Under the pieces are notes generated by a model. It was not told where the DNA came from. It did no database searches and saw only the letters and a program-made list of their open reading frames with translations. From the NCBI GenBank assembly GCA_000697055.1, contig JNDT01001014.1, positions 1 to 24,077 of the forward strand: DNA of 24,077 nt, read 5' to 3'. This document shows, piece after piece, positions 11,950 through 22,640 of the stretch; the stretch's first letter is position 1, and every line of letters begins with the position of its first letter. The DNA is from Saksenaea vasiformis B4078 (lineage: Eukaryota; Mucoromycota; Mucoromycetes; Mucorales; Saksenaeaceae). A program made the translations under genes and the position numbers.

Positions 11950-11982
<33 letters not shown>

Positions 11983-12481
11983 ATGATCGGGTAAAAATTA
12001 CACTTTATTCACCAGCCTATATTACAAGGTTTTGTCGATCTTCTATGATATTGTTGAGAAACGTCATGTTCTCAGTTAGTACATTTTTACTAGTTCTTGA
12101 CGACCTTCTAATAGTAGGCGTCATTCACTGTACCTATTGATCTACAAAGCACAGTTAGCGACTCGTCGCAACAGTCGAATAAAACGATAAGCGTTTCGAT
12201 TAACACCTTGCGGTTGCCATACCTATTTAAAACGATACCCAATGAATTTTTACTATTCAGTCTAACTGCATCGTGTGGATTCATATGTAGGATATGTTCA
12301 TCGTATTTCGTTCAGTAAGCAAGAAAGTAATGGGTAAGGATCAATGCCAACCAATCATTTTGTTCCTTTCAAGGCAGCGGGACAAAGATTCCCAGTCCCG
12401 GTCGCGTCCTTCATTTTCTGGCCCCGACACCGTACATTGGCTGTTGCACTGTAATGACTGGCTCTTTCTTTCTTCAACAAG
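11621..12481. promoter_or_regulatory. Shared divergent promoter region of ORP (-) and RPS5 (+)
   Basis: Two start regions face away from each other across about 860 bp. The ORP side begins with a purine-rich A/G tract (about 11640-11720), which is T/C-rich on the transcribed strand. A CT microsatellite lies in the middle (11951-11982). The RPS5 side has a GC-rich patch (about 12371-12430) followed by the pyrimidine-rich CTCTTTCTTTCTTC at 12462-12475, a likely transcription start zone for a ribosomal protein gene. No specific factor site could be assigned. Confidence 0.4.
11951..11982. repeat. CT dinucleotide microsatellite
   Basis: About eleven uninterrupted CT units (11961-11982) preceded by impure CT/TTT sequence, inside the divergent ORP/RPS5 promoter region. 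Confidence 0.9.
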
Positions 12482-12645
12482 GTAAAGCAGATGACCCCAT
12501 ACATCAATGTAGTGTACTGATTGTTGGTCTATTCTTTGATACTTTCTTTGATTACGACGATATTTACCATTTTTCAATTGGATGGATGGATTTGGACGGA
12601 TGGATTGATTTTTTTTTCTCGTGGATTGGGCGATACCTAACTTAG
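12482..12645 (+). other. Probable 5'UTR intron of RPS5
   Basis: ACAAG|GTAAAG at 12482 and CTAACTTAG ending at 12645 give a donor, an ideal branch site and an acceptor six bases before the RPS5 start codon. A leader intron is common in fungal ribosomal protein genes. No coding sequence depends on it, so the exact donor is inferred. Confidence 0.5.
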
Positions 12646-12651
12646 GCCAAA

Positions 12652-13441
<790 letters not shown>

Positions 13442-13507
13442 GTTCTGTCTGGTTTCAGTTGGGAACATATCTGCGGCATTTTCGTCTGTGGGTTCCTGCT
13501 CATCTCA

Positions 13508-13517
13508 AATAAATAAA
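13508..13517 (+). terminator. Poly(A) signal of RPS5
   Basis: Two overlapping AATAAA hexamers, 67 bp past the RPS5 stop and 82 bp short of the VIP1 stop on the other strand. Confidence 0.6.
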
Positions 13518-13598
13518 ATTGTGTACAACTTCTACATGTTATTCATGGACAGTGGATGTAGTAATGAAAAAAAAAAAAAACCTGCTATTTAGTCTATG

Positions 13599-16500
13599 TT
13601 ACTGATTATCTTCTTGTGCATAATGCAATTTTCGTTCTTCAATTTGCCGCTCGATGCTTTCTAGGTTTGGAACGTTGAGATAACCTTTGTGGTAAGTGAG
13701 GACCTCCTCCAGGGAAAGATGAGGAATTAGATTTCTATACAATGCGGTGAGAAACAGAAACTACATCACACACATGACATACTTCCGAGGTGCTACTTTC
13801 AGACAATGTTCTGCATCCATGTGCAGATCAAGTACACTATCATAATGGGCACCTACAAAGAAAAAAGAAGTTAGAAAACTGTGAACAAATTTTGTTAATG
13901 CATCGAACCTGGGCTGAATCCAATTCGCAACGAGTATTCTTTTCCGCCGTTGCCATGTCGATTACGTTCAAACAACTCAAATGTGATCTGGGTTAAGACT
14001 AAAGCAACATCATAAGTATTAGCGTATCACAGAGGATGTTCACGTACAGTCTAGTTCCGGTAGTGCATTTCTTGGCACCTTGGTGGGCACTCCAGAATGG
14101 TACACAAGATTCAAAAGAGCGTGGACGTGAGATTCCTTTGTGAAGTACAATCGCGTTTTCGGATTATCTGCTGACTTCATGTCGTCCAGGTCTCCGAGAA
14201 TGCTCTTGAGTAGTGGTAAACTGATGAGCATGCCGATGTTCTTCTTTTCCGCATCTGATATGCCAAATTCTTCGGGTGCGATGAAATCAAACATCAGTTT
14301 AACATATTTGTAGAGCGTTCGTAGATCGCTGCCACAATTCATGGTCAGATCAGATGATGTTCGCCTGCTTCCATTCGATAAGCCGGACTCTGACTCGACA
14401 TCAGTATCGCTAAAGATGGCCTGCAGGAAAGGTCTGTTATGCAACGAATCGTATTTCAACATGTCGTAAAGCTCTGGAATCCATGAAGGGTCGATTGCTC
14501 GTGAATTCTCTGTTAGTTTTTTCACATCAGTGTCATCGCTTTCCTCTGCATTGCTCTCTTCACAAAACTTTCGGAACATCTTCTCCCAACGCTCCCTAAA
14601 CAAGGCAGGTGATTCGAAACAACACCAGCGCCTCTGTAACTGATCCACATCTTTGGATGCCCAGTTCATATACATCAGCCGTTGCATACGTGTCATAATC
14701 GTCGAGATTTCTTGGAGAATTACATGAGGCTGGGGCATATCCACTGGCCAACCCATTTGAGCAAGAACAAGAGCAGGAATATCACTTCCAGGTCGTACAA
14801 GCTCTCGCAGTTGATGCTTCACAGCATCTCCATTTTCCTTTGCAGCATTGCTGTCGTCCAAGAGATACTTGCTTTCCGAAATAACACCTTCGATACTTTC
14901 CGGCTGTCCCAAAAACCAGCGAGCAAAAACATCGGCTTTAAAAAAAAAAATTGAATAAACGTTGGGAATATTTCCATTGGCTCACTTACCGGTAGCACGG
15001 ACTCGACGTTCAGAGCTACTAAAGATCTTCACATCGTCCATGATATTGCGGTTCATGATGTTCATATCCTTCCGCAAGTTCTCGCCTAGATCTCGCGATT
15101 GATGGAGACCGGCGTGTGTAAACTGTTCACTCTTTTTAGCCCATTGTCTCTCTTTTTTTTTTTACACAGTCATACTTACTTCACCACCCCATTTCACATT
15201 AACCTGAATCTTGGTAAGGAGTCCTGTCTCCTTGTCGAACTGCGGCTTTAGCTGTACTTTTGTTCCCGGCAATTCCCATTTCTTAGCAAGTACTTCTTGA
15301 AGTCCACGAAGTTTTACTTCATCCTCCAGGTTGTTTTCGAGACATTCGTCAACAGCCTTGGCAAAGAGAGCAAGTTGATGTTTCTGACGGAATACCACTT
15401 CTTGCGTACTTCCATCCAGTAAATCGACAAATGGCTGTGCTTTTACGGAGACCTTGATTTTTTCCTTTGGTGTGCGGTCACCATGTCGGAACACAGCTAC
15501 AAAACCCTTTAACCGCCAGGAATTTTCCGGAGCAATCTCGGGAGGAATCGCGTCGATCATCATCGAAGGTCGGCGTTGTACTGATCGTGAAAACGCTTCG
15601 CTTAACAAGCGAGCACACATATCGTAGTAATGATCGTTGCCTTTGACGAAACTCCATCCGTTCACATCAATGACATATGATTTGCCACCCACACGCAGTA
15701 AATCCAAACCACACACTGTCTGTCCAAAAGCGCGGGAAACCTTGCGAGCAATTTCTTCTTCTTCTTGCGTCAATTCCGTACAGTAACGTATTTCTTTTCC
15801 ATCTGTGTTACGCTTCACCAATCCATCAACGGTGGGGGATCTGAAAAAGAAAAAAGGATATTGGTTTCAAAATATCAACTCCCCCCAATTGGCTTACTTT
15901 CTTGTCTCCGCGTGGACAAACGTCGGGCCAACAGTGTACAGCTTAATGTCCTCACAGTTCTCCGTTTCCATTAATTCCTCATAGATCCAAGAACCTTCTT
16001 CCGATGCAAGGTCGAGTGTCGGGTCATACTCGCTTGATTTGTTGCCGATCTACGGATATTGTAACGTGAGCACATTTCCTCATAGATAATATAACGCACT
16101 TTTCGGAACAAACGTCGCCCACCTCCACCTTGATCGTTCGAATAGTAGATGTTGATATTATGGTTTTCGCCGTCCGTCGGCTTTTCTATGAATGTCTTGG
16201 ACATAAACTTTCCATCAACTTCAATGCCATCGCTCGTGATATGCACAGATTCGGTATTCTTGGCGCACTGCGCAAGCACTCGATCCATATCCATGCCCGT
16301 GCAATCTTTAAATGCTTTTGCTGCCTCCGCATCAACACGCGCACCTCCATCCCGAGAAACAATTAATCGGGGCGGAGTTGGGACATCAATTGCATCCAGA
16401 ACAGAAAGAACCACACGACGGTCCCAAAGCAGACTTTGCATGCAGACATTGTTCACGGTGAATGGCTTTCGTAATTTTGTATACTCGATTGCTTTGTTCA

Positions 16501-16869
16501 AAGGAAATCCAGTAGAAAAGAAGCAAATCAGAAAATCACAGCCTGGCCAATTTTCAACGTCTACGCAGATAAACCATTAATTCATTCATCGAGCTACAAG
16601 TAAGGAAAAAAGCCTACCTTCGTCCAGAATTGTTTTGTCACCGAATATCACTATTTCAAAATCTCCGTGCGCCAAAAGCCTGTTAAGAATATGTCGCATC
16701 GGCTTCGATCGAGCCTTCCGATCCATGGCGCACACGCCGACGACATCTATTAACCATTGAGTTTACAACGATGGCAGGTCCTGCAATACGAACATTTTCC
16801 TCTTCCAGGGGAAGATGTCTGCGGCGGATCTATATGGCTGCTGGACGTTGGCGATGAAGGTACAGGCAT
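13599..16869 (-). CDS. VIP1: Inositol hexakisphosphate / diphosphoinositol kinase (VIP1/Asp1, PPIP5K), 10 exons, 931 aa
   Basis: Bifunctional enzyme making and removing the 1-diphosphate of inositol pyrophosphates, which signal phosphate status. Exons (minus): 16869-16794, 16746-16618, 16560-16100, 16049-15898, 15840-15180, 15122-14990, 14935-14048, 13998-13909, 13852-13783 and 13734-13599. All join in frame to 931 codons. An ATP-grasp kinase domain fills the N-terminal third: [32 protein letters not shown], and the metal-binding Asp of [13 protein letters not shown] at about residue 331, close to Asp333 of fission yeast Asp1. A histidine-acid-phosphatase-like domain follows: [10 protein letters not shown] at about 391-400 and LHMDAEHC near the end. 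Length matches Asp1 (about 920 aa). The start was chosen as the first ATG in the frame leading into VVGVCAM; an in-frame stretch without ATG lies upstream. Donors at 16793 (GTTCGT), 16099 (GTGCGT) and 13908 (GTTCGA) are atypical. Confidence 0.95.
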
Positions 16870-17129
16870 AGGCTGTGGAAAATCGGAAGGGACGGGGAAG
16901 AGCGAAATATTGGCAAAGTTGGATTTTTTGACGTTTCTGATATCAAAGCCGGTTGTATCACTGCACACGTGAAACTCAGACCGACCAATCAACTGTTGGC
17001 TTTAATTATCAATTTTCATCTTCCTCCTCCTTATGATTCAACCAGTGATATGGAAACTGACGTACTGTTTTTCCCAAAATGAATGTCGCAAAGGAAAGAA
17101 AAAAAAGTTGTCGTTAGCGAACTACAAAA
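16870..17129. promoter_or_regulatory. VIP1 upstream region squeezed between gene and Fanzor element
   Basis: Only about 260 bp separate the VIP1 start codon from the right end of the Fanzor element. Both are on the minus strand, so VIP1 transcription must start here or inside the element. No clear core promoter motif was seen. Confidence 0.4.
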
Positions 17130-17281
17130 ATGGAAATCGATTCGGGGTCAGGTTTAGTACGAAATCAGCTTCGATCTTTTTACACACACCTATTCCAATT
17201 GAGGTCCTCGACTTCCTATTTTTTTCTTTTTTTTTGGCAATACTTACGACTTTGTCTAAACGTCGTGAGCTTCTGTTGCTC
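17130..17281 (-). repeat. Conserved Fanzor 3' end (copy 1): hairpin over the stop codon and terminal block
   Basis: Two blocks are shared with 21854-21983. Block 1 (17243-17281) contains a 5-bp stem ACGAC/GTCGT with an 11-nt loop (17246-17266) that includes the stop codon. Block 2 (17130-17164) is 35 nt, with one mismatch and one gap against the other copy, and contains the palindrome AATCGATT. Similarity ends abruptly at GATTTCCAT (minus strand), which I take as the right boundary of the element. The hairpin-plus-end layout resembles where TnpB/Fanzor loci encode their guide RNA; that role is inference. Confidence 0.7.
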
Positions 17282-20200
17282 GGATTTGTTCGGAGTTGTG
17301 ATTGAATATTGGTGGACGACTCGTTGGCTGGTGGATACCTTCAATTGCCAGCATGGCCAAAGCGTGGATATTTCTTGCAGCGTTCAAATCTCGTTGCCAA
17401 ACGCGTGAGCAGCTGTTGCATGCTACCACGGAATGCAAGTTCGATCCTTCTATTTGCAAGTTGTCCAACGACCTCGTCCCACAGACCTGCAGACCTTGCT
17501 TGAATATGCTTCATTTACCGACACCATGATCAAACGCTCTTCTGTCTCTGCTCGTTTCAGCAACTTCCGAAGTCTTTTTGCCAGCCCGTGGGGTTTCCCC
17601 CTGAACATACGCCGATCAAACCTTCCGTCACCGACACAGACTACATTTACCAATCATCGTGGATTGCAAACGAAATCTGCCTTACGCCATTTGTTACTAA
17701 GCGAACATGGTATGAATCAGTTTTGTCTTTCAAGCACGCAACTTACGGTTTGGGGATGGTTAGGGCTTGGGCAACGGGTGGCGTCCGTTGCTTGCCCTTG
17801 CGACGCATCGTTCCATCGACTCTAGTTCTTGCTGCAAGTACTTCTCGGCTCACAATGCTTGGACTTACATTATACTTCTTGCCACCTCGGAGAGATATGT
17901 TCACCATTTCGTCATCCACTCTTGGCGCTCTCGGTAGTTGAGAAAACGGAGCTTTTGGACCTCGATACCATAGAATTGGGTCAACACAGGTAGACGCTCC
18001 AGAAGGCCAGCAATGTGTTCACCCAATCTTGCAAGATTCGTCGTTTTGGCTGTGGGTATTTCGCTTTCAATACGGTCAATGCCTTGTGATTTCTTCCACT
18101 GCATGACCTTGATGTTTGTCTTTTGAATCCTTCCTTAACACAATACTCTGCTGCCGAAAATTTTCGTACTTGATGTCGATGGTTGCCCACAGTATCTGGA
18201 TGGGCATAAACAGCCCTATCGCTGTCATCAACGGCAACAAATACTTCATTTGAACCCAGGATCCACTCCCCAGATTTTGCAGTGTTGAAGATCGTCCAAA
18301 TTGATGTCATCCAATGCAAGGGATGGCAACTGATCTTCTGGTACAGGTTTGAGAAACATAAAGGAAGTGGCATAGCTGTCCGTGAGGAAGGCATTTTGGA
18401 AGATGCTGTGTCTAAACCAAACAAATCAGTGCCTTGCGTGTTTTTGTGCTTCATCTTACCGCTTCATTTTGCCCATATCAAACATGTTGAAATTATCATG
18501 CGGGCGATCGACAGGTACAGCGGTCCCAGATCTTGCAGCATGGTGACCAAGGCCAAAGTGATGGAGTATGGCTCCCATGGTCTCACGGTCAATGCTGATA
18601 TACTTCAGAGTAAGACCAAGCACAGGGGCTAGGGTGAACAATCGTGTCTGTTGCTTAGTCAGGTACCCAGGTGGGATGAAGACGCCATTCTCCAGTTGCT
18701 GCTTAGCTTCAGTGGTGAACGATTGTATCTGATCGATAGAATTTTGGCTGAAACCAACTGGAAGACGTCCAGGTTCAAAAGCACGATGCTCATTGATGAT
18801 CTTGGTGACGGCACCCACGAAGTTGGTGCGGCGGCGATAGTTCAGAAAACCCCATTCAGGTAAACTTGACAACTAATGGCGTGTCCATGTGAATCCGGCC
18901 TCTGTTTGCACCGTAGCTGGGAGCTCTTCTTCCTGATCGTTCCAGAGTTCCATATGCCCAAGTATTTCATATAGGATTGGTAAAAATAGATGAGGGTACC
19001 CTGTCAAAATAGTAGTTGTAATTGATTCATCCAGAGCAAGTTGAGAGACACCTAGCCTACCGACAGTAGTCATTCTGAGAGCGGGCGACGGGGCATCCAC
19101 CGGGCCAGGCGTGAGCGCCGGGGAATAGTCTATAGCTTGTGTTAACGGGCTTGAAGAGGAACTTGCGACAGCTGAAGTTCTGGCTTGTTGTCTCTGGGTT
19201 AGACGAGCGAGTCGTATTTCATCAAGGATGTGATCCCAGCGATCGCTTGCTTCGTCGACCAGAGCCAGTAGCGTGTCATTGAGGTCGTTGCCCTCTATGC
19301 CAGCATTGTCATCATAATAGACTGTGGGCCATTCTGGAGGGCATTTAGGGTCTTTTGTGGTAATATCGTAAACGTACTGTGCGTATGCAAATGCTTGACC
19401 TGCCTTGAGGCCCTGTGTGGATAAAAAGTAGTTAAGATATGAACTTTCACCTATCCAGCTAACTATACATACCGGATATTGTCGCAGGAGCGATGCTTGC
19501 AAGTAAGAGATGCAATAACCATCAAAGTTCTCAACAATGTGGTTGGTGAAATTGCTGGCGCATTGAGAGGCAGTGGACGAAAGCATGTGACTGAATGACA
19601 CTGGTCCTTTTCCAGCAACTGGAGATGCAACAAGGTTGCATCGGGCACTGGGATGCTCCTGTATGAATTGAGAAAAAACATGAAGGAGATTCTCCCGAAG
19701 TTCTTGAGATAATATTGCCTTGTTGGATATTTCGCCACCGGGAAGAAGCTGGAATATGCTCGTGGAGAAGACTTCGGTGAAAAAAACGGGTAGGATTGGT
19801 AGATGAGAAGCCAAGTGATGAGTCAAGTAATAAAGGAGGAAAAGATGGCTTTTTATCACAATTTCTCGGTTGAAATCCACGACGGTGCTAATGCCTTCAA
19901 TCAGATGGGTCTTCTGCGCTTCGTCCAATATCCGTAACAGCCCGTACAACCCATGTTTGCTAGTGTGAATGTGTACAATTGCACCACCAAGAAGTTCCTT
20001 CGTTTTTGTTTTCAAGCGAGGTTTATAATCTGGACAGTTTCGATTTGATGCGCGTGAATGTGTTCCTGCTGTCTCAAGCCGATACCGCTGTAATTCAAGA
20101 TCACCTCGCTGTGCTGCTTGCTTGGCGGCCCTCGTACAAGTTGGACAACGCCTCATTGGGGTGTGCCTCTCGGTGCGAGCTCCAGCTTCTCGCTCCTCAC

Positions 20201-20469
20201 GGGCTCTCTGCTTGTCCTTCTTCTCATCCGATGATTGCTTCCTTTTCGTTGTACGGCGGGATTTTCCTCGACGTTGGCGCTTCCGCTCTAGACGAGAAAG
20301 AGTTATATTCAAGAACTGTTTTAGCAGACATTATACCTGGTTCGTCTCGACCCGTTCCTTCTTCGTCAGTAGACTCTGCACACTGCTGTCGTTCTTGCTC
20401 TTTCTGTTCCAGTCGTTGTTTCTTTTCTAACTTCTTTATTTTAATGAATTCACGAACAGTGCGGGACAT
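17130..20469 (-). pseudogene. Fanzor (eukaryotic TnpB-like) nuclease gene, degenerate
   Basis: Fanzor proteins are RNA-guided RuvC-fold nucleases carried by eukaryotic mobile elements. The chain starts at ATG 20469 (MSRTVREFIKIKK), continues after intron 20336-20288 into a basic region, and has a Cys-rich stretch CPTCT...NRNCP. Introns at 19472-19413, 18459-18412 and 17746-17697 are still removable and keep frame. Landmarks: YISIDRETMGAILHHF, IWGVDPG then EVFVAVDD (RuvC-I aspartate), VQKLRFLNYRERQ, NISLRGGKKYN, a GDGRF/MFRG block, VNEAYSSKVC, and ACNSCSRVWQRDLNAARNI (zinc ribbon and RuvC-III). The coding chain ends at TAG 17256-17258, and the 3' flank to 17130 belongs to the element. Lesions: in-frame TAG at 18873-18875 and TGA at 17654-17656, and frameshifts near 18255 (just after the RuvC-I Asp), 18115, 17912 and 17486. 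A functional nuclease is not encoded. The N-terminal 479-codon frame is part of this gene, not a separate one. Confidence 0.85.
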
Positions 20470-20518
20470 GAGGATAAAAAACACGGCTAAGGGGAAAAAA
20501 GCACTTGACAAGATTATG

Positions 20519-20777
20519 AAAGACAAATAAGAGAAACAGTATGCCTCAAGAAGAAGAAAAGAAGTTTGCGTGGAACCAGTCGAAGCGCAGAGATGCCATC
20601 AGATCAGAAAAGAACTGTATGACGCTCTCTGAACCAAGTTACTAAGCGTATTGGGCCGTTAAAGACAAAGAAAAGAAACAATATACCTCAAAAAAGAGAA
20701 AAGAAAGCAGGTTTGCGTAAAGATACTTAGTAGACCAATCGGAGCATATGGATGCCACCAGATCAGAAAAAGACTCT
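20519..20777. repeat. Diverged tandem duplication 5' of the Fanzor gene
   Basis: Unit A (20519-20617) and unit B (20661-20777) are direct repeats about 142 bp apart. Shared anchors are AAAGACAAA, GAAACA(G/A)TAT(G/A)CCTCA, GTTTGCGT (TTTGCGT in A) and GATGCCA(T/C)CAGATCAGAAAA. The units begin 50 bp upstream of the Fanzor start codon. They may be left-end or promoter repeats of the element. Confidence 0.7.
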
Positions 20778-21639
20778 TGAATCCAGCTCCTGAGCATGGC
20801 GGGCTATACCGAAAATCACTACTACAGCCTAAGCATATTTATCAAGACGTTGCTGGATTTTCCGATTGTCGTATCTGACATTCATCTTCATTCACGCAAC
20901 TCACAACATATAAGGAAACTCCATTATCGTAGTCCTGCCTCAATTCATACAAGATTATTCTAAGACATGTCCACACACAGAGCACAAAGTGGTCATGTCA
21001 TTCATGCTTAGGTTACAGGAATTTCGAGAACTATGATATCCACTTTTTAAAGCCCCAATCAACTACATCTTTAGTTGTCTGATTGCCCTATGTTTTACCA
21101 ATACCTAAAAAAAAAAAAAAAAAAAAGTTCCTTAGATTGCGCGCCACTACTAGAAAAAGTGACGGGAGAATACGTAAGGTAGTTGAGAAATACCAATTTT
21201 TTAATGACGGAGGATACCGACTTTGAACACCCTCCCCGTACCTTCCCCGTGCTGCCACGCCTCTTGTTCCTCAGTACTTCTTAGTGTTTGACTACAATAT
21301 CCAGGATTAATTTTGGCGTTTATCGGCATATCTCAGCATTTCCCCTCGATCCCACAGTTCTGAACATTAGCTGTGTTGGGAGAGAAAGAAAGAGAAAAAG
21401 AAAAGCTTTCTCACCTCACCCCGTTCGTGTGAGGGTCTCTTGTCAACAGAAAAATCTCCTGACAAGATATACAGAGATTACACTAAGTTTTGTCTAGCTA
21501 CTGTGGAGATGCTCTAGTTAAAATCGTTATCATAAATCATTATCATCATTTAAAAACGTGAATCCAGTTTAATTAGGATTGTACTACTTCGCCGTTCCTG
21601 CATAACGCATAAATCACCAGTCACCACCCATTTTCCCGC
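20778..21639. other. Region between the two Fanzor relics, no recognisable gene
   Basis: AT-rich DNA with a long A tract (about 21107-21126), a GA-rich tract (about 21381-21405) and short frames without known domains. The left ends of both Fanzor relics may lie here, but no inverted terminal repeat was found by eye. Confidence 0.5.
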
Positions 21640-21880
21640 GTAATTGAGGAAAGTGACGCTCCCCCGTGTCTTATCGAACAAGTAAAAAGTTCGGTTCCAC
21701 ATTCGGTAATACACCAGTGTTAAATCGCCATGATCGCCTACCGTACTGAAAAGGGCTGAGTCTCATGGACGCTTAGTTATGGTCAACGTTGGAGAGGCAT
21801 TCATAAGCCCACTTCCACACGTCCTCTCTATGAAGATTGAGAATCAAATAATTCGAACAACAGAAGCTCGCGACGGTTAG
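21640..21880 (+). pseudogene. Second Fanzor relic, 3'-terminal coding fragment only
   Basis: A heavily decayed copy of the last part of a Fanzor gene, in the opposite orientation to the relic at 17130-20469. Traces of the zinc-ribbon region are readable (SYRTSKKFGSTFG, then VLNRHDRL) around 21670-21745. GIHKPTSTRP at about 21797-21826 matches GIHQPTSRPP of the first copy. Similarity then becomes nearly exact through AACAACAGAAGCTC and the stop-codon hairpin. Upstream of about 21640 no Fanzor similarity is visible, so this copy is truncated. Stops and frameshifts are frequent. Confidence 0.6.
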
Positions 21881-21983
21881 ACAAAGTCGTAGGCATCGAA
21901 AAGAAAAAAGAAGGGCGTGAATCGTGGTATTTAAACAGGATAAAAAAGGTTTCATACTAAACTGACCCCGAATCGATTTCCAT
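21854..21983 (+). repeat. Conserved Fanzor 3' end (copy 2)
   Basis: Block 1 (21854-21892) keeps the hairpin: stem GCGAC/GTCGT (21870-21874 and 21886-21890), 11-nt loop. The single stem change relative to copy 1 turns an A-T pair into a G-T wobble, so pairing would survive in RNA. Block 2 (21950-21983) matches the terminal block of copy 1 with one mismatch and one gap. The spacer between blocks is diverged and purine-rich in both copies. Confidence 0.75.
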
Positions 21984-22109
21984 ATGCCCAACGTGATCAT
22001 AGGATCGAGAGCCAACGAATTAAAATAATTGCCAAGTGAATCAGACGATAAAAGAAAGCATTGATGTGCCCAAATGTCGCAGGTCATTTACTTCATAAAA
22101 GGAAGCGTA

Positions 22110-22640
22110 TCACTGGTCTTGAGCTTGGATGTCACTTCCTGACCGTTTGATATGGTTGACGCAAACTATTAGCAAAATAGGCGCCGTCTTGTAAACCTTT
22201 TTGACGGAAAGGCAATACATGATTGCTTGCTCCGTAAACTCCATGTTTACGATGTGCTGAACCTCGATCAGGATCGGTGGCAGTCTCTTAGACTCCAAGG
22301 TCGACACGTACAAAACGTGCGATTTTGTACTGTTAGGTCATTCGCAATCGCCCACCGCGTAACTGTGGCATATATTCTTCCCCTTGAACTCAATTACATA
22401 AAGGAATATGCGTTAGAGGCTTTTACAAACCGGAATGTACAAAATTAGTTACCAATAAGAGTTCTGATGACAATTTCCACTGCCCTCCTATCCGTTAGCA
22501 CAAGCTTGCTTAAGAGGGTCTGTGCCCCTTCTTCCGCTCTTTGACGTAGGTACGAATAAATTGCATATCCTTTACACCATGATTTATGCCAAAATGCCAG
22601 CGATGGAGCCTTGTTAGATTTTCCTGGCTGAGAAATTAAA
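22110..22640 (-). pseudogene. Degenerate gene with ExQ motif (possibly PD-(D/E)XK nuclease-like), mobile-type
   Basis: Reading the minus strand from about 22640, one frame gives LAFWHKSWCKGYAIYSYL, then RAVEIVIRTLIGN. It passes two in-frame stops (near 22445 and 22397), continues as GRIYATVTRWAIANDLT, then shifts frame near 22305 into LESKRLPPILIEVQHIVN and SVKKVYKTAPILLIV, ending at the stop 22110-22112. The pattern of a proline-led strand ending in IEVQ, followed by F...I.YC and a second hydrophobic strand, resembles the E-x-Q half of Rpn/transposase-type PD-(D/E)XK nucleases. That family call is tentative. The gene is clearly broken. It lies just beyond the second Fanzor relic and convergent with it, and may belong to the same nest of old insertions. 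Confidence 0.5.

Noticed and set aside
13895..13915. tRNA-like GGTTCGA motif on the minus strand
   Set aside because: It is the donor of a VIP1 intron (13908-13853); no acceptor stem, anticodon arm or D-loop could be built around it.
14682..14954. Plus-strand frame inside VIP1
   Set aside because: Shadow of a conserved VIP1 exon, with no independent start context or domain.
17807..17817. Additional Fanzor intron starting at the GTAAGT after GGKKYN
   Set aside because: Despite the consensus-like donor (near 17850), the frame runs straight on through a basic region to the genuine intron 17746-17697, so removal is not needed and no good acceptor precedes it.
18873..20312. 479-codon minus-strand frame as an independent gene
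   Set aside because: Its first codon is not ATG. It contains an intron, begins within another intron after the ATG at 20469, and continues in the same frame past a single TAG into further Fanzor sequence.
20224..20526. Separate small minus-strand gene with a hydrophobic start
   Set aside because: The hydrophobic part precedes the first ATG (20469). From that ATG the basic peptide is simply Fanzor exon 1 running into intron 20336-20288.
20519..20777. CRISPR-like array
   Set aside because: Only two long, diverged units with a 142-bp period; no short repeat/spacer structure and the DNA is eukaryotic.
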